The position numbers and the translations under genes were made by a program. Shown here one piece after another: positions 49,140 through 58,632 of a stretch of DNA of 64,000 nucleotides. Each line of letters opens with the position of its first letter. The first letter of the stretch is position 1. The notes below the pieces were generated by a model. It was given only the letters and a program-made list of their open reading frames with translations. It made no database searches and was not told where the DNA came from. The stretch comes from Streptomyces sp. G-G2 (GTDB lineage: Bacteria > Actinomycetota > Actinomycetes > Streptomycetales > Streptomycetaceae), in contig NZ_JASISO010000010.1 of the NCBI RefSeq assembly GCF_030063135.1, positions 114,406 to 178,405 on the forward strand. The letters run 5' to 3'.

Positions 49140-50346
49140 GGGCCGTGAGGGGGTCCGGGGACGGGGAACCGTAGGGCCACCAGTCCTCCTGGTCGCGGTC
49201 CGACTCGTAGGCGTACCAGAGGCCGTCCCGGCTGAGGCGGAGCTGGAAGCGGGGACTGGAGAGCCGGTTGCGCCTCGGCCTGAACGGCCCGTGCCCGGCG
49301 GCCGCCAGGGCGGGCCCGGCCCGGTCGAAGGGACCGGCCGGCGGATCCCACTCCTCCTCCAGCACCAGCAGCCCCGCCAGACCGCCCTGCCGCCAGGCCG
49401 GAACGGCACGCGCCAGGTCACCGGGCGAGCGCCCGGTGGCGGCGGCCAGTTGCCGGTACAGGGCGCGGGTGGAGGCCGCCAGCCCTGACGTCGGTGGTTG
49501 GGCGGCGGCCAGCCGGACCGCGTCCTGCCACAGGGACAGCCCCGCGATCGGGTCCCGCCCGTCGGCGAGCAGGGCGTGGGCCCGCGCCGAGGCGTCGGAG
49601 GCGAGCTGGTCCAGGGCCAGCGGATCGGGGGCACCCGGCTCGGCCGGGTAGGCGGGAGCGGCGCCCACGGGCGGCGCGTCCAGCGGTGCGGGCAACGGCG
49701 GCAGGGCGCTCAGGTGGGCGGGCCGGTGGACGGCCTCGCGGGCCGGGACCCCGGGGAACCCGGGCGCGCTTGCGGGCTGTTCGCGCGCCGCGTGCGCGGC
49801 GTTGCGGCGGGCCAGGTCGTCGAGGAGGTCCCGCTCGCTCCGCCCGCGCAGCAGCATCAGCACGAACGGGTCCTCGTCGAGGAGCCTGGCCGCGCGGTAG
49901 CAGAGCGCCGCGGCGTGCTTGCACGGCGGACGCCCGGGGTCCGGGCAGGAGCAGTGCGGTACGAGGTCTCCCGCGCCCGGCAGCAGCCGCCCGGCCAGGG
50001 CCCGCGGAACCTCGCGCTCCAACAGGGCGGCCAGCGCGGCGGGGTCGGCGGCCATGTCCTCCAGCAGTTCGTCCCACTCCTGCGGGGCGAGGGCGGTCAG
50101 GGCCAGCTCGGTGCGGTAGGGCCGGGCCCGGCTGCCGCGTACGTACGCCACGATCCGGCCGGGGGTGACCGTCACCGCGTCGACGTGCCCGTCATCGGCG
50201 TAGGTCCGCCCGCGGGCGAGGAGCGCGGCATCGTGCGAGGGCCCCTCCAGGGCGGCCACCCACGCCTGCCCCCACCAGCTGACGGCCCGGGTCCCGTCGG
50301 GCAGCGCGTCGAAGGTGCGGCGCAGGTCGTCGCGCGCGGTGATCAC
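49123..50346 (-). CDS. SWIM zinc-finger protein
   Basis: 407 residues. The SWIM motif CSCPDPGRPPCKHAAALCY near residue 140 is complete (CxC...CxH). The N-terminus (WWGQAWVAALE, GRTYADDGHVDAVTVTPGRI) is the usual companion region. Such proteins are coded beside SNF2 ATPases and probably bind DNA or protein. The GTG at 50346 overlaps the stop of the SNF2 gene as GTGA, with GGAGG upstream, so translation is coupled. Confidence 0.92.
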   Translation of the reverse strand: MITARDDLRRTFDALPDGTRAVSWWGQAWVAALEGPSHDAALLARGRTYADDGHVDAVTVTPGRIVAYVRGSRARPYRTELALTALAPQEWDELLEDMAADPAALAALLEREVPRALAGRLLPGAGDLVPHCSCPDPGRPPCKHAAALCYRAARLLDEDPFVLMLLRGRSERDLLDDLARRNAAHAAREQPASAPGFPGVPAREAVHRPAHLSALPPLPAPLDAPPVGAAPAYPAEPGAPDPLALDQLASDASARAHALLADGRDPIAGLSLWQDAVRLAAAQPPTSGLAASTRALYRQLAAATGRSPGDLARAVPAWRQGGLAGLLVLEEEWDPPAGPFDRAGPALAAAGHGPFRPRRNRLSSPRFQLRLSRDGLWYAYESDRDQEDWWPYGSPSPDPLTALTSHR

Positions 50347-53243
50347 GAGCGCCTCCTCAGGGACACGAGGTCGGCGAGTTCCCGGTCTGTCAGCTCGCTC
50401 AGCGCGGCCTCGCCGGAACCGAGGACGGCGTCGGCCAGGGCGCGCTTGGCCTCCAGCATCTCGGCGATGCGGTCCTCGACGGTGCCCTCGGCGATGATCC
50501 GGTGGACCTGGACGGGCTGGGTCTGGCCGATGCGGTAGGCGCGGTCGGTGGCCTGCTCCTCGACGGCGGGGTTCCACCAGCGGTCGTAGTGGATGACGTG
50601 CCCGGCCCGGGTCAGGTTCAGCCCCGTACCGGCGGCCTTCAGCGACAGCAGGAACACCGGGACCTCACCGGCCTGGAAGCGGTCCACCAGTTCCTCCCGG
50701 CGGGCCACCGGGGTCCCCCCGTGCAGCAGTTGGGCCGGGATCCCGCGCGCCGCGAGGTGCTGCTCCAGGATCCGCGCCATCGTCACGTACTGGGTGAACA
50801 CCAGCACCGCGCCGCCCTCGGCCACGATCGTGTCCACCAGCTCGTCCAGCAGCGCGAGTTTGCCCGAGCGGTGCGGGATGCGGGGGCGGTCCTCCTTGAG
50901 GTACTGCGCGGGGTGGTTGCAGATCTGCTTGAGCGAGGCCAGCAACTTCATGATCATCCCGCGGCGTTGGATGCCCTCGCTCGCCTCGATCACGGCCATC
51001 GTCTCGTCCACCGCCGCCTGGTAGAGGGAGGCCTGCTCCCGGGTCAGCGAGACCGGGTGGTCGGTCTCCGTCTTGGGCGGCAGCTCGGGCGCGATCCCCG
51101 GGTCGGACTTCTTGCGGCGCAGCAGGAAAGGCCGGACCAGCGCGGCCAGCCGGGCCACCGCCTCCTCGTTGCCGCCGTCCTCCTCCTGCTGGTGCTCCAC
51201 CGGCCGGGCGTGCCGCGCCCGGAACGCGGTCAGCGGACCGAGCAGCCCGGGGGTGGTCCAGTCGAGCAGCGCCCACAGCTCCGACAGGTTGTTCTCCACG
51301 GGCGTGCCGGTCAGCGCCACCCGGGCCGGGGCTCCGATGGTGCGCAGGGCCCGCGCGGTCGCCGAATGCGGGTTCTTGATGTGCTGCGCCTCGTCGGCGA
51401 CGACCATCCCCCACTCCTGGTCCGCCAGGCGGGAGGCGCTCGCCCGCATCGTCCCGTACGTGGTGAGGACGAAGCCGCCCGCCAGCTCGTCCAGCGAGCG
51501 GTCGGCCCCGTGGAAACGACGGACCGGCACCCCGGGGGCGAACCGCTCGATCTCCCGCTGCCAGTTGCCCAGCAGCGACGCCGGGCAGATCACCAGGGTC
51601 GGCTCGGCGCGGTCCCGGTGCAGGTGGAGGGCGATCAGGGTGACGGTCTTGCCGAGCCCCATGTCGTCGGCGAGGCAGCCGCCGAGGCCCAGGGAGGTCA
51701 TCAGGTCCAGCCAGGCCAGGCCCCGCGCCTGGTAGTCGCGCAGGGTGGCCTTGAGCCCGGGCGGCGGCGGCAGCGGCGCGAGGTCACCGGTCAGCCGGTC
51801 GCGCAGGGCGGCCAGGGACCCCACCGCGACCGCGGGCACCGGCTCCCCCTCGACCTCGGCCTCACCGGTCAGTACGGCCGCCAGCGCGTCCACCGGGTCC
51901 AGCAGCCCCAGCTCCCGCTTGCGGGCCTTGCGCACCAGCTCCGGATCGACCCGCACCCACTGGTCGCGCAGCCGGATGACGGGCCGGTGGGCCTGCGCGA
52001 GGAGGTCCATCTCACCGGGCGTCAGGCGGTCCCCGCCGAGCGCCAGCTCCCAGGAGAAGGCGAACAGGGAGGCCGCGTCGAAGAACGCCGTCCCGTCCGT
52101 GGCCGAACCGGGCGCGGTCGACCGTACGACGGCATTCGCGCTCAGGTCGCGGGCGAGGTCCCGGGGCCAGTGGACGAGCACCCCGGCCGCCGCGAGCCGG
52201 GTCGCGGCGACCCCCAGGAGATCCTCCAGCTCGGGATCGGAGAGGGCCAGCACATCGGGCACGGGCTGGTCCAGCAGCCTCAGCAGCGGCGGCCACACCC
52301 GGCCGGCGCGACGCAGCGCGAGCACCGCGTCGACCCTGGCCCGGGGCCCGAAGCGGTCGGTCGCGGCGCCGCCCCACAACAGCCCGGCGTCGGTGACCAG
52401 CGTCGGATCGGCGAGGCTGTGCACCTGGACCACGGCGGCGCCCGCGCGGCGCACCTGATCGGTGTCCTGCGCGGGGCCCTCCTCGGCGTCGAAGAGGCGG
52501 TACGAGGACAGGTCGAGCCGCAACGAGATCCCCACCCCGGCGTCCGCCCCGGCCGCGACCTGCGCGGCCCACTCCCGCAACGCGCCCAGTTGCTGCGGTT
52601 CGGCCGCCGCGAAGGGCCGCCCGGCGGTGACCGGCGCGGCCGGGGTGCGCGGCAGGGTGTCGGCGACGGCGTCGAGCAGGGCCCGTACCAGAGCCTCGGG
52701 TTCGGGCAGCTGGAGCGGGCGACGACCGGCCAGCGGGGCGGCGTACCCCTCGTACGGCAGGGCGGCCGCGACCGCGCGGAGGTAGGCGAGGTCCTCGGCG
52801 TCCAGCGGACCCGCGCGCCAGGCGTCGAACCCCTCCGGGGTGAGCCCGGGCAGCAGTCTGCCGCGCGCGGCGAGCGCGAGGGCCTGGCGCGCGGCGGTCC
52901 CCCAGGCCCGGGTGGCCGCATGGGCGGCGGGGTGCCGCGCGGCCCGGGCGAGCGGTGCGAGGGCGGTGCTGAGCGGAAGGACGAGGGCGGGCACGGTCCG
53001 GGTCCGCAGGGAGGCCCCGGCGGCCTGGACGACGGCCAGCTCCGCACGGACCGCCCCGGGCCACTGACCGGGATCCGGCAGGGCGTCGCCCGAGGGCGCC
53101 CAGAAGGCGACCCGCCCCTCCCGGGGCACGCTCCCGGGCAGGAACACCGAGGCGTGCCGCAGCAGCGCGGCGTCCGAAGCGACGGGAACCGCGGGCGCCA
53201 CGGGCGCGGGGGCAGGCCTGTAGGGCGGGTGGGTCACCGGCAC
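50343..53243 (-). CDS. SNF2-family DEAD/DEAH-like helicase
   Basis: 966 residues. N-terminal 400 residues are a variable bacterial SNF2 accessory region. The ATPase core shows DDMGLGKTVTLIALHLHRDR (motif I, near residue 527), VVADEAQHIKNP (DEAQ, near 616), LTGTPVENNLSELWALLDW, and DRAYRIGQTQPVQVHRI (motif VI, near 899). Likely a double-strand DNA translocase remodelling nucleoprotein or transcription complexes. GTGs at 53243 and 53237 are both possible starts. The stop overlaps the SWIM gene. Confidence 0.94.
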   Translation of the reverse strand: MPVTHPPYRPAPAPVAPAVPVASDAALLRHASVFLPGSVPREGRVAFWAPSGDALPDPGQWPGAVRAELAVVQAAGASLRTRTVPALVLPLSTALAPLARAARHPAAHAATRAWGTAARQALALAARGRLLPGLTPEGFDAWRAGPLDAEDLAYLRAVAAALPYEGYAAPLAGRRPLQLPEPEALVRALLDAVADTLPRTPAAPVTAGRPFAAAEPQQLGALREWAAQVAAGADAGVGISLRLDLSSYRLFDAEEGPAQDTDQVRRAGAAVVQVHSLADPTLVTDAGLLWGGAATDRFGPRARVDAVLALRRAGRVWPPLLRLLDQPVPDVLALSDPELEDLLGVAATRLAAAGVLVHWPRDLARDLSANAVVRSTAPGSATDGTAFFDAASLFAFSWELALGGDRLTPGEMDLLAQAHRPVIRLRDQWVRVDPELVRKARKRELGLLDPVDALAAVLTGEAEVEGEPVPAVAVGSLAALRDRLTGDLAPLPPPPGLKATLRDYQARGLAWLDLMTSLGLGGCLADDMGLGKTVTLIALHLHRDRAEPTLVICPASLLGNWQREIERFAPGVPVRRFHGADRSLDELAGGFVLTTYGTMRASASRLADQEWGMVVADEAQHIKNPHSATARALRTIGAPARVALTGTPVENNLSELWALLDWTTPGLLGPLTAFRARHARPVEHQQEEDGGNEEAVARLAALVRPFLLRRKKSDPGIAPELPPKTETDHPVSLTREQASLYQAAVDETMAVIEASEGIQRRGMIMKLLASLKQICNHPAQYLKEDRPRIPHRSGKLALLDELVDTIVAEGGAVLVFTQYVTMARILEQHLAARGIPAQLLHGGTPVARREELVDRFQAGEVPVFLLSLKAAGTGLNLTRAGHVIHYDRWWNPAVEEQATDRAYRIGQTQPVQVHRIIAEGTVEDRIAEMLEAKRALADAVLGSGEAALSELTDRELADLVSLRRRS

Positions 53244-53281
53244 TCCTCCCCCTCCTCGCTGCTCATGAGGGACCCGCGCTT

Positions 53282-53317
53282 CTCGTCACGGATCCGGACC
53301 ACTCGCCACGGATCCGG
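53282..53317. repeat. 16-bp direct repeats upstream of the SNF2 gene
   Basis: CTCGTCACGGATCCGG (53282-53297) and CTCGCCACGGATCCGG (53302-53317), 20 bp apart with one mismatch. Possible regulator sites in the 264-bp divergent gap. Confidence 0.55.
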
Positions 53318-53507
53318 CCGGAACCGGGCGCGACGACACTCTCAGCGAGTCTAGGCGGCCCCACTGACAACACTTCTGACCTGGCCATATGAGAATCGCG
53401 CCACGAGTCCCCGGCCGACACGCGGAGCACGGCGCGAGCGGCATGCGGCGGACCTCCCGGGGGGAGGCTGTCCGCACCGACCACACCCACACGGGGAGCT
53501 CACACCC

Positions 53508-54125
53508 ATGTCCCGACTGTTTGGACACGCCACCGGCTCAGCCACCGCCACCCTCGCCGCCGCGGCCCTGCTGGCCCTGACCACCGCCGCCTCGGCGTCG
53601 GCCGCCACCGCCCCCGGCTTCCTCACCGGCACCGATCTCCCCCCGCACACCGGCTCGGCGTGGACCGCGGGCCCGGTCGCCCAGGGGCTGCCCCGGTCGG
53701 CCCCGTTCTGCCTGGAGGGCGCACTGCCCGCCGCGGACAGCTGGCACCGCGCCTTCGGCACCGACCTGGACACCACCGCGGTGCAGGTCTCCGTACGCGC
53801 CGCCTCCGACGCCGCCGCCAAGACACTCGCCGCCTCGCTGGAACGCGAGGTGGCCGCCTGCGCCGCCGACTGGCTGCGCGGGAACCCGGGCGGCAGCGCC
53901 TCCTGGCAGGACTACGGCGCGATCCGGGTCGAGGAGGGGGCGCACGTCTACGGCGTGCACACCTCGGTACCGGACTCCGAACCCGGGGTCCACCTCTACG
54001 GCATCGGACGCGACGGTTCCACCGTGACCGTCGTCAAGTGGGGGCAGATGGGCGTGCTCGCCGACGCCCCCGTCCCCGCCTTCAAGAACACCACCACCAA
54101 GGCCGTGAACAAGCTCAATCCCTGA
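53508..54125 (+). CDS. Secreted protein, possible sensor-type domain
   Basis: 205 residues. A signal peptide ends near ASAA (residue 33). The mature part has two cysteines (FCLEGALP and ACAADWL) suited to a disulfide and a pattern (VQVSVRAASDAAAKTLAASL, VYGVHTSVPDSEPGVHLYGIGRDG) reminiscent of extracellular PknH-like sensor domains, without certainty. The ATG at 53508 has GGGGAG about 9 bp upstream. A weak promoter (CTGACA 53364-53369, TATGAG about 18 bp further) is possible. Confidence 0.8.
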   Translation: MSRLFGHATGSATATLAAAALLALTTAASASAATAPGFLTGTDLPPHTGSAWTAGPVAQGLPRSAPFCLEGALPAADSWHRAFGTDLDTTAVQVSVRAASDAAAKTLAASLEREVAACAADWLRGNPGGSASWQDYGAIRVEEGAHVYGVHTSVPDSEPGVHLYGIGRDGSTVTVVKWGQMGVLADAPVPAFKNTTTKAVNKLNP

Positions 54126-54199
54126 CCCCTGACCCCGGGCTCCCCGGCCGCCGCGTGGCACCATGGAGGAGAGGCCCCGACAGAGCCGAGGTGATGGCG

Positions 54200-54463
54200 A
54201 TGCCGATGCGTTCCGGAAACGAGCCCCTGACCGCTCGCAGCCCGCTGCGGCTGCGGTTCTGGCTCAGCCTGTGGGGGATGATCTGGGCCGCCGGGGGCAC
54301 CGCCGCCTTCGCGCTGGCCGCGCGGCCGGGGTGGGCCGCTGCCTGCGGAGTGCTCCTGCTGCTGGCCAGCGTGGACATGGCGATGATTTTGCGCCACATC
54401 CACCAGGGCCCGCACTACCAGCCGGGCCGGGACGTCCCGCCGTACGAGCACCCGCGCGGCTGA
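54200..54463 (+). CDS. Small two-helix membrane protein (DUF6343-like)
   Basis: 87 residues. The start is chosen at the ATG 54200 because GAGG lies 8 bp upstream; in-frame alternatives are 54194 and 54206. A conserved GNEPLTARSPLRLRFWLSLW leads into membrane segment one, then a second segment (GVLLLLASVDMAMIL) and a His/Pro-rich tail (HIHQGPHYQPGRDVPPYEHP). Function unknown. Confidence 0.8.
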   Translation: MPMRSGNEPLTARSPLRLRFWLSLWGMIWAAGGTAAFALAARPGWAAACGVLLLLASVDMAMILRHIHQGPHYQPGRDVPPYEHPRG

Positions 54464-54528
54464 TCCGCGCCGGTCCGCGCCGGCGCTCGTGGATCCGCGC
54501 CGCCGCTCGCCGCTCCTCGCGGTGCGGG

Positions 54529-54954
54529 TCAGTCCTCGAAGGCCGCCGCCCGGAGGTACTCGGGCTGCGGGTCCAGCGCCGCGGCCAGCCGGAAGTGCCT
54601 GCGCGCCCGGTCCGGCTGCCCGGCCCGCTGGTGCGTGCGGGCCAGCGCGAAGTGCGCGAAGGCGTTGTCCGGCTCCCGTTCCAGGACCAGCTCGAACTCC
54701 AGCGCCGCGGGCCGGAGCTGGGCCGCGGCGAAGAAGGCCCGGGCGCGCAGCAGCCGGGCCGCCGTGTTCTCCGGGTGGGCCGCTATCACCGAGTCGAGCA
54801 GCTTCACCGCACCCCGGGGGTCGCGGGCGGCGAGCAGCCGCTCGGCGGCCCGGAAGTCGATGACGTGGGTCTCCGGGCTGACGGCACCCGGCCCGGGGAC
54901 CGGATCCCGCTCGGGCTCGGGCTCGGACTGGGGCGGCGGCGTGGTGTCGGACAC
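54529..54954 (-). CDS. Tetratricopeptide-repeat protein
   Basis: 141 residues. After a Pro/Glu-rich N-terminus, residues about 32-135 form three TPR helices pairs (AAERLLAARDPRGAVKLLDSVI, ARLLRARAFFAAAQLRPAALEF, AHFALARTHQRAGQPDRARRHF). Probably a small adaptor. The GTG at 54954 has GGGAG 8 bp upstream. Its leader contains a perfect 28-bp tandem duplication, and coaE lies upstream on the same strand. Confidence 0.9.
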   Translation of the reverse strand: MSDTTPPPQSEPEPERDPVPGPGAVSPETHVIDFRAAERLLAARDPRGAVKLLDSVIAAHPENTAARLLRARAFFAAAQLRPAALEFELVLEREPDNAFAHFALARTHQRAGQPDRARRHFRLAAALDPQPEYLRAAAFED

Positions 54955-54966
54955 GAGGTGCTCCCT

Positions 54967-55022
54967 TCCCTCTCCGGGTGGTTTCCTTACCGGATCCCTC
55001 TCCGGGTGGTTTCCTTACCGGA
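54967..55022. repeat. Perfect 28-bp tandem duplication in the TPR-gene leader
   Basis: 54967-54994 and 54995-55022 are identical, and a degenerate third copy follows to about 55050. On the minus strand each unit carries AAGGAA and GAGAGGGA, ribosome-site-like sequences. Confidence 0.9.
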
Positions 55023-55136
55023 CCGGGCTTGTTTCCTTCCCGCTCCGGGCGCCTTCAACGCCCCCTCGGCAGCAGCCCGTTGCCATCACCTCGCACCGGC
55101 CCGGCGCCGCCCGGCGCGATCCGGGACGGGCGCCCT

Positions 55137-55196
55137 GGACCGTGCGCTCCCGGCCCGTTCACCCCTGGCCCGTTCGCTCCCGGCCCGTTCGCTCTG
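55137..55196. repeat. Four tandem 15-bp repeats between coaE and the TPR gene
   Basis: Units at 55137, 55152, 55167 and 55182 of the form GGCCCGTTCGCTCCC; the first has two differences. They lie downstream of the coaE stop. Confidence 0.85.
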
Positions 55197-55229
55197 GGGT
55201 CCTGTCCTGACCCTGGCGCCCTCGGCCGT

Positions 55230-55838
55230 TCAGGACCGGGGCGCGGCCGCCCGCGCCGTGAGGTCCTCCCACACCGCGCGCACCTGCGGCTCCAGCGCCG
55301 CGAACGGCCCGTCGTTGTCGATCACCAGCGTGGCCACCGCCAACCGCTGCTCGCGGGTGGCCTGCGCCGCCATCCGGGCCCGGGCCTCGCCCTCGGCCAT
55401 CCCGCGCAGCCCGGTCAGCCGGTCCAGTTGGGTCTCCGGCGCCGCGTCCACGACGACGACCAGGTCGTACAGCGGCGCCAGGCCGTTCTCAGTGAGCAGC
55501 GGTACGTCGTGCACGACGATCGCGTCGGGGCCCGCGGCCGCTTCCAGCTCGGCCGAGCGCGCGCCCACCAGCGGGTGCACGATCGCGTTCAGGGTGCGCA
55601 GGAGTTCCTGGTCGGCGAAGACGATCGAGCCGAGTGCGGGGCGGTCGAGGGTGCCGTCGGGAGCCAGCACGGACTCCCCGAAGGCCGCCACGACCGCCGC
55701 GAGCCCGGGCGTACCGGGCTCCACGACCTCCCGCGCGATCCGGTCGGCGTCGACGACGACCGCCCCGTATCCCGCCAGCAGCCGTGAGACCGCGCTCTTG
55801 CCGGCACCGATTCCGCCCGTCAGGCCCACTTTCAGCAT
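55230..55838 (-). CDS. coaE: Dephospho-CoA kinase
   Basis: Last step of coenzyme A synthesis. 202 residues. P-loop [21 protein letters not shown] at the N-terminus, [29 protein letters not shown] and [32 protein letters not shown] all match the family. The ATG at 55838 is followed at once by LKVGLTGG, the normal start. Upstream on the same strand lies a PAC2 gene; downstream are two minisatellites and the TPR gene. Confidence 0.97.
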   Translation of the reverse strand: MLKVGLTGGIGAGKSAVSRLLAGYGAVVVDADRIAREVVEPGTPGLAAVVAAFGESVLAPDGTLDRPALGSIVFADQELLRTLNAIVHPLVGARSAELEAAAGPDAIVVHDVPLLTENGLAPLYDLVVVVDAAPETQLDRLTGLRGMAEGEARARMAAQATREQRLAVATLVIDNDGPFAALEPQVRAVWEDLTARAAAPRS

Positions 55839-55927
55839 GGCCCGCAGCCTAGGCCATCCCCTTCGGCCCGGACCGGTCGCCCTGGACGGCGTACGGCCCC
55901 TCCCGGAAGCGGGATCACGGTCCGCCG

Positions 55928-56866
55928 CTACGCGTCGCCCTCGCGCTCCGCCAGGAAGCGCTCGAACTCGCGGCCGATCTCATCTGCCGACGGGATCTCG
56001 GCGGGCTCGGCGATCATGTTGCCCCGGGTCTCGGCTCCGGCCGCCGCGTCGAACTGGTGCTCAAGGCCCTGGACCAGGGCGACCAGTTCCTCGTCGCCCT
56101 CGCGGATCTGCCGGTCGATCTCGGTCTGCGTCCGGTGCGCCTCGGTGCGCAGCGCGTGCGCCACGCTCGGCAGCACCAGCCCGGTCGCACCCGTGATCGC
56201 CTCCAGGGCGGTCAGCGCGGCGTCCGGGTAGGAGGAGCGGGCGACGTAGTGCGGGACGTGCGCCGCGACGCCGAGGACGTCGTGACCGGCCTGCGCGAGG
56301 CGGAACTCCACCAGGGACTCCGCACTGCCCGGCACCTGCGCCTCGTCGAAGGGGCTGCGGTGACCCGGCATCAGATCGGTGCGGTTGCCGTGCGGGGTGA
56401 TCCCGACGGGGCGGGTGTGCGGGACGCCCATCGGAATGCCGTGGAAGTTCACCGAGAGGCGGACGCCGAGGCGCTCCACGATCTGCTGGACGGCGACGGC
56501 GAAGCGCTCCCACTCCACGTCCGGCTCGGGGCCGGACAGCAGCAGGAAGGGCGCGCCCGTGGCGTCCTGCACGAGGCGGACCTCCAGTGCGGGGGCGTCG
56601 AAGTCGCTCCAGTGGTCGCGCTGGAAGGTCAGCAGCGGGCGTCGGGCGCGGTAGTCCACGAGCCGGTCGGCGTCGAAACGGGCCACCAGCTGGTGGGGCA
56701 GGGCGTCGAGGAGCCGCTCGACGATCTGCTCGCCGGTCTCACCCGCGTCGATGTACCCCTCGAAGTGGTAGAGCATGACCAGCCCGGCGGACTCCTGGGC
56801 GAGCGCCAGGTCCACCACGGCCAGACCCTTCGCATCCCACTCGTACAGACCTTGCGGATCAAGCAC
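55928..56866 (-). CDS. PAC2-family (proteasome assembly chaperone-like) protein
   Basis: 312 residues. PAC2-like fold known from actinobacteria and archaea: [80 protein letters not shown]. The C-terminal 60 residues look helical ([23 protein letters not shown]). The GTG at 56866 is preferred over 56875 and 56872, since AAGGGGA lies 9 bp from it and overlaps the others. A proteasome link is a family guess, not shown here. Confidence 0.88.
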   Translation of the reverse strand: MLDPQGLYEWDAKGLAVVDLALAQESAGLVMLYHFEGYIDAGETGEQIVERLLDALPHQLVARFDADRLVDYRARRPLLTFQRDHWSDFDAPALEVRLVQDATGAPFLLLSGPEPDVEWERFAVAVQQIVERLGVRLSVNFHGIPMGVPHTRPVGITPHGNRTDLMPGHRSPFDEAQVPGSAESLVEFRLAQAGHDVLGVAAHVPHYVARSSYPDAALTALEAITGATGLVLPSVAHALRTEAHRTQTEIDRQIREGDEELVALVQGLEHQFDAAAGAETRGNMIAEPAEIPSADEIGREFERFLAEREGDA

Positions 56867-57015
56867 CGTCACCACTCCCCTTCGTCTCGTTCTCTGGCAA
56901 GAACGTTCAAGGAGCCGTCGCCATTCCCCAGTTGGCGGTCCATCAGCGGGTCGCCGGAGCGAACCGTTATGAACCGTGACGAATAGCTGTGAACGGCCAC
57001 CAACAGCCAGAAACG

Positions 57016-57053
57016 CGGTGAGGCCCGCCCCCCGAAGGGGACGGGCCTCACCG
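57016..57053 (-). terminator. rpsA terminator
   Basis: Twelve-bp perfect stem (57016-57027 with 57042-57053) with an inner CCCC/GGGG stem. CGTTTCT follows on the minus strand. It is 49 bp past the rpsA stop. Confidence 0.8.
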
Positions 57054-57102
57054 TTTCAGCTCAGCTCAGCCGTGCGCCGGAGCGCACTGCCACGCGCTGC
57101 GA

Positions 57103-58626
57103 TCAGCTCTGGCCGCCGGCCAGCTTCTCGCGCAGCGCCGCCAGGGCCTCGTCCGACGCCAGGGCGCCGGAGGTCTCGTCCGCACCCTCGGAGGAGTACG
57201 AACCACCGGAGAGGCTCGCGCCGCCACCGGTGCTGCTGCTACCGGCGGCCGGAGCGGCAGCGCCCTCGGCAGCGGCGGCCTCGTCGGCCTCGCGGCTCTT
57301 GATGACCTGCGCCTGGTGCTGCTCGAAGCGAACCTGCGCCTCGGCGTACTGGCGCTCCCACGTCTCCCGCTGGGAGTCGAAGCCCTCGAGCCAGTCGTTG
57401 GTCTCGGGGTCGAAGCCCTCGGGGTAGATGTAGTTGCCCTGGTCGTCGTACGAGGCAGCCATGCCGTACAGCGTCGGGTCGAACTCGACCGAGGCCGGGT
57501 CGGCACCGAAGGACTCGTTGGCCTGCTTCAGCGACAGCGAGATCCGGCGACGCTCAAGGTCGATGTCGATGACCTTGACGAAGATCTCGTCGTTGACCTG
57601 GACGACCTGCTCCGGGATCTCCACGTGGCGCTCGGCCAGCTCGGAGATGTGGACCAGACCCTCGATGCCCTCGTCCACGCGGACGAACGCACCGAACGGA
57701 ACCAGCTTGGTGACCTTACCCGGGACGACCTGGCCGATCTGGTGCGTCCGGGCGAACTGCTGCCACGGGTCTTCCTGCGTCGCCTTCAGCGACAGGGAGA
57801 CACGCTCGCGGTCCATGTCGACGTCGAGGACCTCGACGGTGACTTCCTGGCCGACCTCGACAACCTCGGACGGGTGGTCGATGTGCTTCCAGGACAGCTC
57901 GGAGACGTGGACGAGACCGTCGACGCCACCCAGGTCCACGAAGGCACCGAAGTTGACGATCGAGGAAACGACGCCGGAGCGGACCTGACCCTTCTGCAGG
58001 GTGGTGAGGAACGTCTGGCGAACCTCGGACTGGGTCTGCTCGAGCCAGGCACGGCGGGACAGGACCACGTTGTTGCGGTTCTTGTCCAGCTCGATGATCT
58101 TCGCCTCGAGCTCCTTGCCCACGTAGGGCTGGAGGTCGCGGACGCGACGCATCTCGACGAGAGAGGCCGGCAGGAAGCCACGGAGGCCGATGTCGAGGAT
58201 GAGACCACCCTTGACGACCTCGATGACGGTACCGGTGACGATGCCGTCTTCTTCCTTGATCTTCTCGATCGTGCCCCAGGCGCGCTCGTACTGCGCGCGC
58301 TTCTTGGACAGGATGAGACGGCCTTCCTTGTCCTCCTTCTGGAGAACAAGGGCCTCGATCTCGTCGCCGACCTTGACGACATCGTTCGGGTCGACGTCGT
58401 GCTTGATCGAGAGCTCGCGGCTCGGGATCACGCCTTCCGTCTTGTAACCGATGTCGAGGAGAACCTCGTCCCGGTCCACCTTGACGATGACGCCGTCGAC
58501 GATGTCGCCGTCGTTGAAGTACTTGATCGTCTCGTCGATCGCCGCGAGGAACGCGTCCGCGTCGCCGATGTCGTTGACCGCTACCTGCGGAGGAGTGGTG
58601 GCGGTGGTCTCGGTGCTGCTCGTCAT
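57103..58626 (-). CDS. rpsA: 30S ribosomal protein S1
   Basis: 507 residues. Four S1 RNA-binding repeats: GDIVDGVIVKVDRDEVLLDIGYKTEG, EDGIVTGTVIEVVKGGLILDIG, KGQVRSGVVSSIVNFGAFVDLGG and IGQVVPGKVTKLVPFGAFVRVDEG, then an acidic, Gly/Ser-rich tail ending LAALREKLAGGQS. This is the shorter actinobacterial form (E. coli has six repeats). The ATG at 58626 has GGAG 11 bp upstream, buried in a possible pseudoknot. A near-consensus promoter lies about 200 bp upstream. Confidence 0.98.
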   Translation of the reverse strand: MTSSTETTATTPPQVAVNDIGDADAFLAAIDETIKYFNDGDIVDGVIVKVDRDEVLLDIGYKTEGVIPSRELSIKHDVDPNDVVKVGDEIEALVLQKEDKEGRLILSKKRAQYERAWGTIEKIKEEDGIVTGTVIEVVKGGLILDIGLRGFLPASLVEMRRVRDLQPYVGKELEAKIIELDKNRNNVVLSRRAWLEQTQSEVRQTFLTTLQKGQVRSGVVSSIVNFGAFVDLGGVDGLVHVSELSWKHIDHPSEVVEVGQEVTVEVLDVDMDRERVSLSLKATQEDPWQQFARTHQIGQVVPGKVTKLVPFGAFVRVDEGIEGLVHISELAERHVEIPEQVVQVNDEIFVKVIDIDLERRRISLSLKQANESFGADPASVEFDPTLYGMAASYDDQGNYIYPEGFDPETNDWLEGFDSQRETWERQYAEAQVRFEQHQAQVIKSREADEAAAAEGAAAPAAGSSSTGGGASLSGGSYSSEGADETSGALASDEALAALREKLAGGQS

Positions 58627-58632
58627 GTGGGA

